Shown: positions 1 to 10,679, counted from the first letter of the stretch. The stretch is 64,000 nucleotides of DNA from Bettongia penicillata ogilbyi (GCA_023548195.1 JAJHZJ010000335.1:4187967-4251966), one strand, 5' to 3'. Numbers and translations are program-made. Notes: a model not told the origin generated them from the letters alone.

Positions 1-84
1 ATGGACATTAGAATTTGCTGTGCCCCCCGCCCAGACAGGTGTTGAAATCATTATCATGAAAGAAAAGTTTGTAGATGAACTGTA

Positions 85-480
85 AGGGACCTTAGAACAC
101 AGAAGGTGAGAGCTGGGAGGGACGTTGTAACACAGGACAGGTCTGGGAGAGAGTTTAGAACACAATGTTATACCTGGGAAGAATCTTAGAACATAGAATG
201 TCAAACCTGGGTTGGGGCTTTAGAAAACAGATTGGCAGATCTGGAAGGGAAAATAGAACATAGATTGTCAGGGCTTGTTGGCACCGTACAGTATGAAGCA
301 TAGGACATCAGAGCAGGAAGATACTTTATCCAAGTACATTTAGAACAAAGAAAGTCCGAGCTGGAAGGGACCTTAGAACAGAAAACACAGAATGTCAGAA
401 CTAGAAGAGACTTGAGAACATGGACTTTTAGGTATGAGTCTTATAATATAGTATATACTAGGGTGTCAGAACTGGAAGTA
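85..480. repeat. Degenerate ~32-bp tandem repeat
   Basis: The phrase AGAACA, followed by a degenerate AGAATGTCAGAGCTGGGAGGG, recurs at about 94, 126, 157, 188, 222, 255, 342, 375 and 415, so the spacing is mostly 31-34 bases. The last unit runs straight into a MIR-like segment. The unit resembles the 3' boundary sequence of old L3/CR1-type elements, which may be its origin. It has no coding potential. Confidence 0.75.
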
Positions 481-600
481 ACCTCATCTTACAGATGCGG
501 AAACTGAGGCCCAGAGAGGACATGATTGCCTGAGGTCACATAGCAAATGAGTGTCAGAACTAGGAATAGAAACCAAGTCCCCAGAATGTTTCCCCAAGGA
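481..600 (-). mobile_element. MIR-like SINE fragment
   Basis: The stretch contains GATGCGGAAACTGAGGCCCA and then a GAGGTCACATAGCAAATGAG segment. These are the antisense of the MIR core and the tRNA-related region. It is truncated at both ends. Confidence 0.75.
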
Positions 601-1130
601 AGACAATAATCTTTGTAACTTAGAATTACACATATGAAGAATAAATTGAAATATGTGTATTTGTCAGGTCAAATTCTAGTCAGCTGCCCCGTGAATTCTA
701 CACAGTTAAATACCTAGGGTGTGTGGTCTGATAGAACGGAATGCTAAGGAACTTGGGTTATACCACTGACTCTCCCTCTAACTCTGTGATTATGGGAAGT
801 CATATTCCCCTTTAGGGGTTTCAGACCCCCTCTATGAAAAAGAGAATGTTGAATTCAGTTGCCTTCAGGGTCGCCTTTAGCAAAATTGTTTTTCCCTATG
901 AATCAGATATCGTTGGGGAAAGTCCCAGTTATCTATACACAGAGTACAATAGGGCTTTTTTTCCTTTTATTTACTCTTTCTCTGAACCAGGAAAGAAACT
1001 AGAGTTTGAAGCTTGAGGATACAGCCCTTGGTATTTCACTCGTGACAATAAGTGGCACTAATGACTTCATCAGTGACATAATGACCAAAAAAAGGAGGTG
1101 AGTCATTCAGGTAAATGGAGAAGGGTGGGC
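600..1130. other. No recognisable feature
   Basis: This is AT-rich single-copy-looking sequence. The short open frame at 834-1016 has no recognisable motif, splice context or codon signal, and I do not consider it a gene. Confidence 0.5.
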
Positions 1131-1540
1131 ATATGAATGCAATGCAATGTTCTTGTACGGTAAGAAATAATGAATATACTAATATGTTGTTTATACAATA
1201 GTGAAAAGGGCAGAACCAGAGTTACATACTATACATAGTAACAAGAATGACATCAAAGAAAAGGTCACTGAAAGGAAGGGGCACTCTAAATAACTAGAAG
1301 AACAGTCAATGTAGCCGACAACAGACCACGTGACTTCTTTCCCTCTTGCAGACAGGTGATGGGCCGCCAGGACCAAATTTCACATACATTGTGAGATATA
1401 GTTGGATGTTTGGCTTCACAGTTCTTTATTGCAAAGGGAGTCTGACTAAGGGCAGGAGGTAGTCAATATATCTGGAAATGAGTTAGATATAAAATTAAAG
1501 TTATGAATCAAAATTTTTTTAAGTGAGTGATAAAAGATGT
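1130..1540 (+). mobile_element. Diverged L1 3' fragment
   Basis: ATGAATGCAATGCAATG, then TAAGAAATAATGAATAT, then GCAGAACCAGAGTTACATAC follow the order seen in the end of marsupial L1 ORF2 at 2450-2640. A T-rich 3' UTR-like stretch follows. It is heavily decayed. Confidence 0.5.
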
Positions 1541-1669
1541 ATGTCTCAATGATATCAATAGTAACAGTATACTTTAATGTATCTGCAGTCCCATGGAGAT
1601 GGATCTGGCCTGATCCATGCCTAAGGTTTACAAAGAGCTTCCCAGAACAGCCGTGTAAGAGATATGGAT

Positions 1670-1825
1670 ATTATCATTCCCATTTCATAGATCAAGAGAT
1701 GGCAGCTGAGCGAGATGAATTAGATGAAGGCATGTGGTCATCCAACTGGCAAATGTCTGAAGTAGGATCCAAACCCAGGTCACTCCTGACTCCAGATTCA
1801 TTATTCATGCAGCTTCTCCCATAAA
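1670..1825 (-). mobile_element. Diverged MIR-like SINE
   Basis: CCCATTTCATAGATCAAGAG, then GATCCAAACCCAGGTCACTC and GACTCCAGATTC give the antisense order of a MIR-like element (core, then A/B box head). The match is weak but collinear. Confidence 0.5.
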
Positions 1826-1934
1826 TAACTTTAAAAAAAAAAACCAGAAGAAAACATCTAATACATTCGACAGGTCTCCTATGGAGGATATGTGAAAATA
1901 TACGTATAAGAGTCACATAGGATAAGAATTTCAT

Positions 1935-2060
1935 TCAACTCAGTTAATTCAACCGTATTAAGGACTTGCTATATACAAGTTACTGAGATACAAAGTCAGA
2001 ATCAAAACAAGTATTTCCCTCAAGGTGCTTACAGTCTGTGGAGGAAGGATATAACTTGGA
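1935..2060 (-). mobile_element. L2 3' region fragment
   Basis: TATTAAGGACTTGCTATATA is followed by CCCTCAAGGTGCTTACAGTC. This is the antisense pair of landmarks that marks every minus-strand L2 in this window. Confidence 0.6.
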
Positions 2061-2239
2061 CACAAGTAAGTTAACATAAAATGTATCTAATGTTATCCAT
2101 CGTAATTTTCAGGAGGAAAAATTCACTAGCAACTGCAAGGATTAGGAATGTCCCCATGTAAGAGGTGGTACCTGACTTGTGCTTTGAGAGAAACTAGGAG
2201 TTCTAAGAGCCAGAGACTGGGAAAGCATGTGTTCAAAGG

Positions 2240-2985
2240 GATGGAAGTTGGAGATGGAATCCCAAGTACATGGAACAGCTCCAACCACTATGGAGAACAA
2301 TTTGAAAATATGCCCAAAGGGCTCTAAAACTGTGCAGACCCTTTGACCCAGGAATGCCACTACTCAGCCTGTATCCCAAAGAGTAAAAAGAAAAAGAATC
2401 ATATACAAAAATGTTTATAGCAGCTCTTTGTAGTGGCAAAGAACTGGAAGTTGAAGGGATGTTCATTATTTGGGGAATGACTGAACAAGTTGTAGTATAT
2501 AGAATACTATTTTGCTATAACAAATGACAAGCAGGATGGTTTCAGAAAAACTAGAGAATATGAAGCAATATGAATTTATATGAATTGATCCAAAGTGAAG
2601 TAAGCAAAGCTAAGAGAACACTATACACAGTAACAGCAACATTGTATGATGATCAGCTGGGAATGACTTAGCTACTCTGATAAAGACAAGGATCCAAGCC
2701 AGTTCTAAAGGACTTAGGATGAAAAAATGCCAGCTACCTCGAGAGGGAGAATTGGTAAAGTCTAAGTGCAGACTGGAGCAAATTTTTTTAACTTTATTTT
2801 TCTTGTTTTTGTTTTTGTAACATGGCTAATGCAGAAATAGGTTTTGTCTGATTTCACATGTAAAATTGATATCATATTTCTTTCCTTCTCAAGGGGTGGG
2901 AGACAGGCAGGAGGAAGGGAGAGAATACAGAAGTCAATTTCTTTTTTAAATGTATGTTAAAAATAAACAGTACTTCAAAAAAAAC
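2240..2985 (+). mobile_element. L1 ORF2 C-terminus and 3' UTR (5'-truncated)
   Basis: The landmarks are CCCTTTGACCCAGGAATGCC, TTTATAGCAGCTCTTTGTAG, GGGGAATGACTGAACAAG, a TGATGATCAGCTGGGAATGA segment and then a GGGAGAGAATA 3' UTR ending in AAAAATAAACAG. The order matches the minus-strand copy at 27540-28240 read backwards. Every frame is broken by stops, so it is a dead 5'-truncated L1. Confidence 0.85.
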
Positions 2986-2989
2986 AGCA

Positions 2990-3540
2990 GTCCAGCTGGA
3001 CTGGGAGGGAGAATGTATGAAGGGGAGTTAATATAAAATTAGACTATAATATGAGAAACCTATGAAATCATAGGAAGATTTCCATGTTGTTTTGAATATT
3101 TGAAGATGCTGTCACTAGCCCACAATTAGAAGTATGTGATGGTGTTTTGGGGGCTGTTCCCACTAATAGGGTTGAGTTTGCTCCAAGTCATTACTACTCT
3201 GGATTCTCTTCATGATTGATTAGTGGTTAGCTCCTGGGAAAGGATTGGCCATGGCTAGTGGTACAGTCTATGCTTAAATAACAAAAAGAAGCTGCAAGTT
3301 ACCCACACAGGGCACAGCCCCTTGACCTTGATCTTGGCTACATTACAATAGCATGGAATTATACCATAGATTCAGGTGAATGGACAATAGGACAATAACT
3401 CTAATCACAATAGGAAAGGAAAAGGATAAAGTCATTCATTCAAAATGGTAAACCAAAGTAAATTAGCAAAAATAACAGGAATGTACAATGGTCAATGACA
3501 ACAAGATTATGGAAAAATAAGCATACCAGGAGATGGCAGC
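2990..3540. other. No recognisable feature
   Basis: This is repeat-poor, AT-rich sequence without a convincing open frame, splice pair or promoter motif. Confidence 0.45.
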
Positions 3541-3559
3541 TGAGCCAAGCAACACACTA

Positions 3560-3830
3560 GCGGTAGGGCTGTTCATTGTTTCAGTTGTTTTGAATTTGCA
3601 TCATACAAGAAAACTCAAATTTTGTTTGTTTCCTTTGACCCAGGGACTCCCACCGCCAGTCATTGACCCTAAGAAGGTCAAAGACAGAGGAAGAACTCAT
3701 ATATATATATATAATGTGGAGGGATATGAATGAATGGATACAGAATTGGGGGGAAAAGGAGAACCAGAAAAAACAGTTTCTCTAATAACTGTAACAATAC
3801 AAATGAGATCATTAAAAGTTTTTTCATTTT
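3560..3830 (+). mobile_element. Decayed L1 fragment
   Basis: CCTTTGACCCAGGGACTCCC and CCTAAGAAGGTCAAAGACAG, then ATATATATATATA, resemble the ORF2 end of a second, older L1 subfamily. No frame is intact. Confidence 0.45.
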
Positions 3831-3947
3831 GATTATATTGGCTCAATCTACCCATAAACAATTAATATCTTTCCAATTATTCAGACCTGTTTTTAACTGC
3901 ATAAAGTGTCTTGTAGTGATTCATCTATTTCCTATGGGTCTTGACAG

Positions 3948-4261
3948 AGGACATCTAGGTAGTGCAGTGGATAGAGTACCAGTGCAACTGTCAGGAGGAC
4001 CTGAGTTCAAATCTCACCTCAGACACTTGACACTCACTAGCTGTGTGACCTTGGGCAAGTCACTTAACCCCAATTGCCTCCTCCTGGGTCATCTCCAGTC
4101 ATCCTGATGAATATCTGGTCACTGGATTCAGATGGCTCTAGAGGAGAAGTGAGGCTGGTGACCTGTACAAGCCCTCCCTCACTCAAAACAAAGTCAAGTG
4201 CAAGTCATGTCATTATTTCTGATGGTGTGGTCTTCCTCAGCAACGAAGGACAAACACACAC
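3948..4261 (+). mobile_element. Full-length RTE-tailed SINE with target-site duplication
   Basis: The tRNA-like head (CATCTAGGTAGTGCAGTGGA, GAGTTCAAATC, then CTGTGTGACCTTGGGCAAG) is followed by a body with GGGTCATCTCCAGTCATCC and CACTGGATTCAGATGGCTCT, and by a tail ending CAACGAAGGACAAACACAC. It is bounded by ATGGGTCTTGACAG (3934-3947) and ATGGGTCTTGGCAG (4262-4275), a 13/14 match. That duplication defines the ends and shows insertion by target-primed reverse transcription. Confidence 0.92.
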
Positions 4262-4811
4262 ATGGGTCTTGGCAGTAGACTTCCAAACAGAGAAGATTAC
4301 TGAAGAGAGATTACTAAAAGCAAGCCAGATTCTGAGCAACTCTCAGACCAGTTATGGTCCTAAAACACAGATGGTGAAAAGTATCTCCCTTCCTGAGTCT
4401 TAAAGATAGTGGACTATTAAAGCACAGTGATGTATACATTATAGGATAAGGTCACCATATCCTACATTGTTTTTGTTGCTTATGAGGGAGGATTCGATTT
4501 GCCAGGCTATGGGTCATTTCCAGGAATAGCACAGACATGAATAGTAGAACTCATTTTAATCAAGGTTTTAGACCTGTGATTTCACCAGGTTAGGGAACTG
4601 GGGATGAAGAAATGCCTTCAGTCAATGCAGATCAGCCAGCACCTGCTCTAAAACTTAGACATTTATGAAGCTTGTGGTTTTAGAGAGTTACCTGAGGCGC
4701 TGAGAGGCTGTGACTTACACAGCAACCCTGTGTATGAGGTGTGGGAATACAGCCTAAGTCTTCCTAACATTCAGGCTGGCTGTCTGTCCAATATTCCACA
4801 TTCTCTCTTAC

Positions 4812-5072
4812 TTCTCTCACTTCAACAGATAGATGGATGGATAGACAGATAGTTAAATAGATGATAAATCAATGAATGAATGGATAGATAAATTTAAAAA
4901 AATAGAAGACAGAAAGATGCCTAGATAGATGACAGATAAATAAATAGAAGGTAGATGATAGATAAATGGATGGATAGATAAAAACAAGTAGAAGATAGAT
5001 GAATAATTACATAATTAGATGAATGAATGGATAGATAGATAAATAGTAGAAGATGAATAGATAGATAGATTT
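4812..5072. repeat. Compound GATA/GATG/AATA tetranucleotide satellite
   Basis: GATAGATGGATGGATAGACA-type units are interspersed with TAGAAG spacers. The block GAATGGATAGATAAA followed by TAGAAG recurs three times, so there is a loose higher-order period of about 60-85 bases. The minus-strand open frame across it is low-complexity. Confidence 0.85.
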
Positions 5073-5074
5073 GG

Positions 5075-6030
5075 AAAATGGCCAAAGCAGCCCTTGGGCA
5101 TACCCAGACTAGGTTCATATCTGAACCCAAAGGGAAGCCATACAAAGAGTACCCTCATTAATGCCCCCACCAAAGACTCCAATATCCCACTAACTTGCTC
5201 TGGGTAGAATGCAGCACATGCTGCCTCCTTTGGCTTATGAGCTTTATCGCTATTTCTGACTGTAGTCTCGTTTGATTTTCCTATTTTCTGAGTTGACTGG
5301 ACTGTCCTTTCTAGCAAATCCTATCAGTGAAACTGGATGCATCCACTTTGGGCTTACCATTTCAGCCCATGCTGAGCTCTCCATTATTTCATGAGCCTTC
5401 TCAACACTGAACAGAAGAATTTGATTTGTTATCTCTTGGCCCATAAGGCAGAACTAAGGGCAATGAAATAAGAAAGGCAGATTTAGATTCAACGTATGGG
5501 GGGGATATTTTTCCTATCAGAGTGAACCAAAAGTGGAATGATAGGTAGCCTTGGAAGATAGTGGGTTCCCACTCATTGAGGATCTCCCAACATAAAAAGA
5601 AAGGATAACCACTATTGGGGGGTATTGTTGAGGCAGATTCTTATTTAGGTATGGGTTGGACGCTGAGCTCTGAGATTCTATGAGTGTCCTGTGTGGATGG
5701 AAGGAGCATCCATCTGCATCTGTGACACTCTAACTCCATCAGAATGTCAGAAGGAGCCTGTGTTACTCAAGCACTGCCCTGACTGAGCTTGCCCAAATGA
5801 GCTTCTCACCCCCATATTCCTGTCAAGGGAAAGGAAAGATGGACAGAAGCACCTTACCTCACTGTGCTCACATGGCAAATGCCCAGTTTGGAGGCCCAGG
5901 CCCCAGGAGGCAAGTTCCATGGGGAGCTTGTCTCTGTCCCATTTCCAACACATTTTCATATGTTCATTCTCACCAAACAGTGCCCACATTGTTTCAGGCT
6001 TTGGGTCACTGACTCAGGCTCATGATATTC
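5075..6030. other. Repeat-poor stretch, no gene recognised
   Basis: This is moderately GC-rich sequence around 5690-6010. Overlapping open frames of 70-80 codons occur on both strands there. None shows a recognisable domain or a paired splice acceptor and donor. Confidence 0.45.
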
Positions 6031-6105
6031 CTAGAATCAGAATCCTTGATCTGGAAGGAAACTTGGAGCACAAAATGCCAGAGCTGGGAGGGACCTAAGA
6101 ATATT
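6031..6105. repeat. Two copies of the 32-bp unit seen at 85-480
   Basis: AGAATCAGAATCCTTGATCT and then ATGCCAGAGCTGGGAGGGAC repeat the same AGAAT...AGAGCTGG(A/G)AGG pattern as the first array, 6 kb away. Confidence 0.5.
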
Positions 6106-6124
6106 AGCACCCAAATGCTAAGAA

Positions 6125-6310
6125 GACAGGCAGTGAGGGACAAGGGAAAGAGAGCTGGCCCTGGAACCCAAAGACCTGGGTTCAAATTCTACTTCTGATA
6201 CTCCTTGCGTGATATTGGGAAAGCCACTTAATTTCCTACTGTCTCCATTACCTTGGTTGAACTCATTGGCCCCTAATGTTCCTTCAGGTTCTAGGGTCTG
6301 CTAAAGACTG
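6125..6310 (+). mobile_element. L3-tailed (MIR3-like) SINE, decayed
   Basis: A GGCCCTGGAACCCAAAGACC head with GGGTTCAAATTCTACTTCTG is followed by GGAAAGCCACTTAATTTCC. A degraded CCTAATGTTCCTTCAGGTTC tail is at the 3' end. Confidence 0.6.
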
Positions 6311-6960
6311 CCATTTTGTGTTTCCTACCCCATCTGTGAGTAACTAGGAAGGAGGGTCTTGTCTCCATAACTTCAAGGTTTCTCATGTTGACCAATCAAA
6401 GCTGTTGGTGTTGGAAAACTTGCCAGTTTTAGATATACCCTGATTCTTACCTGTGATATCATAAGCAACTATAAATTTGGGATTGTTAACTGAGTTTAGC
6501 ACCCAGAGGGAATACCAGTTCCTCTTTGTCCTTGGGTTCTGTGACTCCAGCAAACTATGCTTGTCTGGGCCTAGAGCTGATCTGGATACTTCCTTTTGCT
6601 CTGATAGGATAGTTGGTAGTGGTAGGCCTTTGTGAAGAGAGCCAATGACATCACAGGTTTGGGGAGTGGAAAAGAGGCCCTATGGTGGTCAAGGATGTGG
6701 GCTAGTGAGAACCCATTGTTAAATTTTCAGTGTGAATATTTACACCTCAATTATCTTCAATGTGAACATTTATACCTCAGTTATGGACAAATGCTACAAA
6801 TCTCAGTCTGAGTGTTGCGTTGATTGTCTGGACTTAAGAAACTTGTGGAAAAAATGTTAATGCAAATTAAACGTAGTATGTAAACTTCATAAAGTATGTC
6901 CTATATACATTGGTTTGTCTCTGGACAGCTGGTGGTTAAGACTTTACGAAAAGCCCCTGA
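6310..6960. other. No recognisable feature
   Basis: No repeat family or open frame is recognised here. A short direct repeat, AATATTTACACCTCA / AACATTTATACCTCA (about 6736 and 6767), is the only internal structure. Confidence 0.4.
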
Positions 6961-7059
6961 ATGTAGTGGGGTATAAGCAAGAGCTCCAGAGGCAGGACAC
7001 CCGGGATTCAATTCCAGGTTCCCACTGGAGCTGTACATCCAGGGGCAGGAAAGGCAGAG

Positions 7060-7440
7060 CGTGGGAACCACTGGACAAAGTGATTCTCTTGAAGCCAGGA
7101 AGACCTGGGATCAAATCCCCCCTCTGACATCTACTAAGTGACTGGGGACAAGGGACTTTCTCCCTTCGTAGATAATCTCTAGATGAGATGTTGGTGGAAG
7201 GCATTCCCCCACATACAACCTTGAAATGTGTCCAGAGAAGTTTGCCTCCTCTAAACCTGTTGGGAAGAAAGATGTATCTAATAGAGCAATGAATTGGAAA
7301 TGAAAGGCCCCAAATGGCCTTAAATGGCCAAATGGCCTTAAACAAATTTAACTTTCCTGCACCTCCATTTCTTCTGTAAAATAAAGGGGTTAGCTGGATG
7401 ACCTCTAGGATCAGCTCTAATCCAGCTCTCTAATACTCAA
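7060..7440 (+). mobile_element. L3-tailed SINE fragments
   Basis: GAAGCCAGGAAGACCTGGGA with TCAAATCC is a tRNA-like head. After a non-matching stretch, TTTCTTCTGTAAAATAAAGG with GGATGACCTCTAGGATCAGC is the L3-type tail. I cannot tell whether this is one interrupted copy or two. Confidence 0.55.
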
Positions 7441-7925
7441 GGAAACCATCCTGGGTGATCTAGCCCAAGGGCTCTGGTTTTCCAGGCAGGGCCAGACTTT
7501 TTCCCACCAGCAGCTTGGAGTCTTTACCTGGCTTTTAGCCATCCGGAAAGACTTTTGAAGCCTACGTATATCAATAAAATTGGTATTTTGTTTGGGGGGA
7601 AGCATTTGTGATCGCTTTTGTTTAGAAGAGGCATTCGACAGCACTGTCATAAACCTAAAGAAGGCTGAATAGGAAGCTGCTTCTGAATCTTGAATTGATT
7701 ATCCTGGAGGAAGCCCACGTTCAGACCTGATCACCTCAGGTCATGATGCACCAAACTAGGACAGGTGTGTGCCCTGAATTCTGGAGAGGGAAGGGAAGGA
7801 GAGATGTTAAGGCGCATCCACTAGCCACGTGGGTCCCTCTTGCCCGGAAGTGAGCAGCAAATCTTTTCCTGAAGTATGGAAGTTATAACATCTGGTAGTC
7901 AGTCATCATCACTTGGAGTGTTTTC
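7440..7925. other. No recognisable feature
   Basis: No repeat landmark is seen. A 77-codon minus-strand frame (7417-7650) starts inside the SINE tail and has no recognisable motif. Confidence 0.4.
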
Positions 7926-8215
7926 TGTCAGTCCACAAACATTTATTAAGCATCTGTTATGTTCCAGGCACTAAGCTAAAAGGGATACAAAGAAAGGCCA
8001 AAAGAAAATAACCATAACATGTTTTCAAGAGGCTCACAGTTTAATAGTGGAGAGGACATGCAAAGTGATGCACAAGATAGAGGTGATAATCTCAGTGGGA
8101 AGGTGCTCTGCTTATGGAGGACTGAGGAAAACTTTGTGCCGAAGCAGCCCTTAGCTTGGAATCTCTTTAGCTAAGAGTTGAAGGAAACCAGGGAAGCCAA
8201 GAGGCAGAATTGAGG
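7925..8215 (-). mobile_element. L2 fragment
   Basis: CAAACATTTATTAAGCATCT, TGTTCCAGGCACTAAGCTAA and then CAAGAGGCTCACAGTTTAAT give the antisense L2 order. This runs into the ORF2-end region. Confidence 0.75.
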
Positions 8216-8224
8216 GAAGGAGTC

Positions 8225-8375
8225 ATCCCACAGCCCAAGGCTCTGTCCTGGCCTCTCTACACTCTTGGTGACTTCCTCAGCTCCCACAGATTCAGTTATC
8301 TCCATGCAGATGATTCCAAGATTTATATATCCAGTCATAATCTCTCTCCTGAGCTCCAGTCCTGAATCACCAGTT
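8225..8375 (+). mobile_element. L2 ORF2 RT fragment
   Basis: Plus-strand translation gives LGDFLSSHRFSYLHADDSK followed by IYISSHNLSPELQS and a stop. This corresponds to the L2/CR1-clade reverse-transcriptase catalytic block, with HADDS where intact elements have YADDT. It lies head-on to the L2 piece at 7925-8215, so it is a separate insertion. Confidence 0.8.
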
Positions 8376-8684
8376 GCCTATTAAAAATAAAAGAAATTGA
8401 ATTTAAATTCAAAGAGAAGGCAGACTTCTAAGGGACAGCGACTGACTTGCTTTCAGTGAAACAGCAATCCTCCAACTGGGCTCTATGGCTTTCCAGGTCT
8501 GTTCCTTTGGCTGGTCACTGAAACAGTTTTAAGCTATTTCAGGCACAACCAGTTCTCTCAAAAGAGAATTGAAAAACTCCTCATTATCTACTCTCTAGGC
8601 TTTTTCCCCTCCTCAAGCCATTAAGGGCTGGAGAGCACAATGCAGGCATCCCACTGAGGGGTTTCCCTTTGTATGCTGTTGTTC

Positions 8685-9115
8685 ACTCCTTCATTTTTGA
8701 AGGCCACTGACCTCACAGATGTCCAATCCAAGTGAACTGGATTTCAGTGAGACAGAGTTGCACTAAGTTATCAGCCTTACTCTCTCTTCTTGAGTCACCT
8801 GAGTCTAGCGGCAGGACAAAAGTCAGGAGAACTTTTGTTGCGATGCAGCGGATGTCCTTGGGGTCTTTGATGCCTGATCAAGTTCAAAGTGCCCTCCAGT
8901 GTCTACTTCAGCCACCTTTAAGGCTGGCAGAACAAATTATTCTCATCCTCTCATTCCACCAGGGGAAGTCTTCACATGCTTGGGTTAGATATTCCCTAAC
9001 AACTACAGGTTTGAGGCTCACTGGTTATTCTCGGTCTGGTTTAACCCATTTGCGGAGACACTTTTACTAGGGTATGGCTGCTGTGCATGCTACAGCTTCT
9101 TGGAGCCAGGGGAGA
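8685..9115 (-). mobile_element. RTE-derived non-autonomous element
   Basis: CACTGACCTCACAGATGTCC, AAGTGAACTGGATTTCAGTG, GAGTCACCTGAGTCTAGCGG and then GTCTTTGATGCCTGATCAAG follow the order of an abundant marsupial RTE-linked element as I remember it. Parts recur at 43410-43590 and, reversed, at 54085-54358. The 3' terminus TTCATTTTTGAAGG points to the left, hence minus strand. The plus-strand 112-codon frame is incidental. Confidence 0.7.
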
Positions 9116-9464
9116 GAGATGGGAGACAGGTGGACACCAAAGGTGAATGATCCTTTTCCTTAAGAGATAGATGCACTGTTTTTGGGCAATTCAGACAAGC
9201 CCAGCCACCCTCTTTACATAACAGAAAGATCAGGCTTCCTGTAATCAGCTTCCTGAAGTTACACAGTACTCTCTAAAGAGTTCCTCATAACAAATACAGA
9301 AACTTTCTGGCTTCCCACACACTGACGAAAGGGCAGTGGATTTTGGACTTTGGACATGTTACATTTGAGATGTCTACGTGACATCAGTTTGATGGAGTCC
9401 TAAGTTACAGTGGTGAGGAAAGAAGGTTATAGCTGAAGTGTAGGTGGCCACAATTCACTTATTC

Positions 9465-10110
9465 AGACATTTCCCAGTTGATGGACACCCACTTTCATTC
9501 CAGCTTTTTTTACTATAAAATGCACTACAGATATTTGTGTATGCATGAGATCTTTACACCCATCTTTGGTTGACTTGAAAAGGCCTCTTTGACTGCCTCA
9601 GGAGTAGTATCAGAAGGTCAAAGAGTATGTACAGTTTGGTGATTTTTAAAAATATAATTCCAAAAATGCTGTCCACACGCAGAGCAAGAATTACAGAATC
9701 CTAACGCAGATCAGAGCACACTATTTGCTCTCTTTTTTCATTTTGTTTTGTTTGTTTCTTCTTTTTCGTGGTTCATTCCATTGGTCATAATTCTTTGCAA
9801 TATGACTAACGTGAAAATATATTTAATGTGATTGTATATGTAGAGCCTATATCAGATTGCATGCTGTCTTGGGGAGGGGAGAAGGGAGAAGGGAGAGAGA
9901 GAGAGAAAATTTGGAACTCAAAAGCTTGTGGAACTGAATGTTGTAAACTAAAAATAACAAATAAAGTTTTAAAATTTGAAAATATATGTAATTCCAAAAT
10001 GATTTCCAGAAAAGTTGTACATATTCACAGATGCACCAGAAGCTCATTAATATGACACAACTCCTCCAGTATGGACCAATATCTTTATTGTCATGCTTCC
10101 CAATTCAATA
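9465..10110 (-). mobile_element. Old L1 ORF2 fragment, split by a younger L1
   Basis: CATTTCCCAGTTGATGGACA, TTTTTTACTATAAAATGCAC and AGAAGGTCAAAGAGTATG are antisense L1 ORF2. The match resumes after 9979 with AATTCCAAAATGATTTCCAG, where an L1 normally reads on to GATTTCCAGAATGG. Positions 9667-9978 are foreign. Confidence 0.75.
9667..9978 (+). mobile_element. 5'-truncated L1 3' end nested in older L1
   Basis: It starts ATGCTGTCCACACGCAGAGC and runs through AATATGACTAACGTGAAAAT and TATATCAGATTGCATGCTGT to AAAATTTGGAACTCAAAAGC and an A-rich end. Flanks AATATAATTCCAAAA (9651-9665) and AATATATGTAATTCCAAAA (9981-9999) look like a target-site duplication, with a TG insertion and small changes in one copy. 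Confidence 0.8.
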
Positions 10111-10154
10111 GCATATAACTGACAATTTTTCAATAGCTATATTTTTCTAATTAT

Positions 10155-10675
10155 GAGAGGCAGCTAGGTAGCACAGTGAGGAGAGTTCTGGGCCTGGAGT
10201 CAGGAAAATTTGAGTTCAAATCTGGCTTCAGACATTCTCTTATGGGTTCATGGGCAAGTTATTTATAATAGTAATAGCTGGCATTATATAGCCTCTAATA
10301 TGTGCCAAGCACTGTACAAAATGCTTTCCAATTATCTCACTTGACCCTTGCAACAATCCTGGGAAGTATGTGATATTATTGTCCCCATTTTACAGTTGAG
10401 GCAACTGAGGCAAACAGAGATTAAATGACTTACCCAGTGTCACACAGCTAGTGAGTGTCTGAGGCTACGTTTGAACTCAAGTCTTCCTCATTCCAGGTAC
10501 TCTATCCACTATGCCACTCAGTGAACTCTCTTATGTCTCCGTTTCTTCATTTGTAGAATGGAGACTATCTGTATTACCTACCTCCCAAAGCTGTCATAAG
10601 GTTCAAATGAAATAATATATGTAAAGTGTATTACAAATTCTAAAAGGGTATGTAAATGCCAGTTTGGGGTGTTAC
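10155..10675 (+). mobile_element. tRNA-headed SINE interrupted by a second SINE
   Basis: The head (GAGGCAGCTAGGTAGCACAG to TGGGCAAGTTATTTA) is found at 10158-10264. The expected continuation, CCGTTTCTTCATTTGTAGAATGG and the L2-type tail TCATAAGGTTCAAATGAAAT, appears only after 10526. The intervening 260 bases are the element listed next. Confidence 0.75.
10265..10525 (-). mobile_element. Full-length THER1/MIR-like SINE inside another SINE
   Basis: TAATAGTAATAGCTGGCATT, TATGTGCCAAGCACTGTACA, CCCCATTTTACAGTTGAGGC, then TACTCTATCCACTATGCCAC is the complete antisense of a tRNA-headed, L2-tailed SINE. Confidence 0.85.
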
Positions 10676-10679
10676 TCTT

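Noticed and set aside
3948..4020. SINE heads as tRNA genes
   Set aside because: A/B-box-like sequence is present, but the clover-leaf is not preserved and each is fused to a SINE body.
4921..5317. Ile/Tyr/Ser-rich minus frames
   Set aside because: They are translations of the GATA/GATG satellite and its flank.
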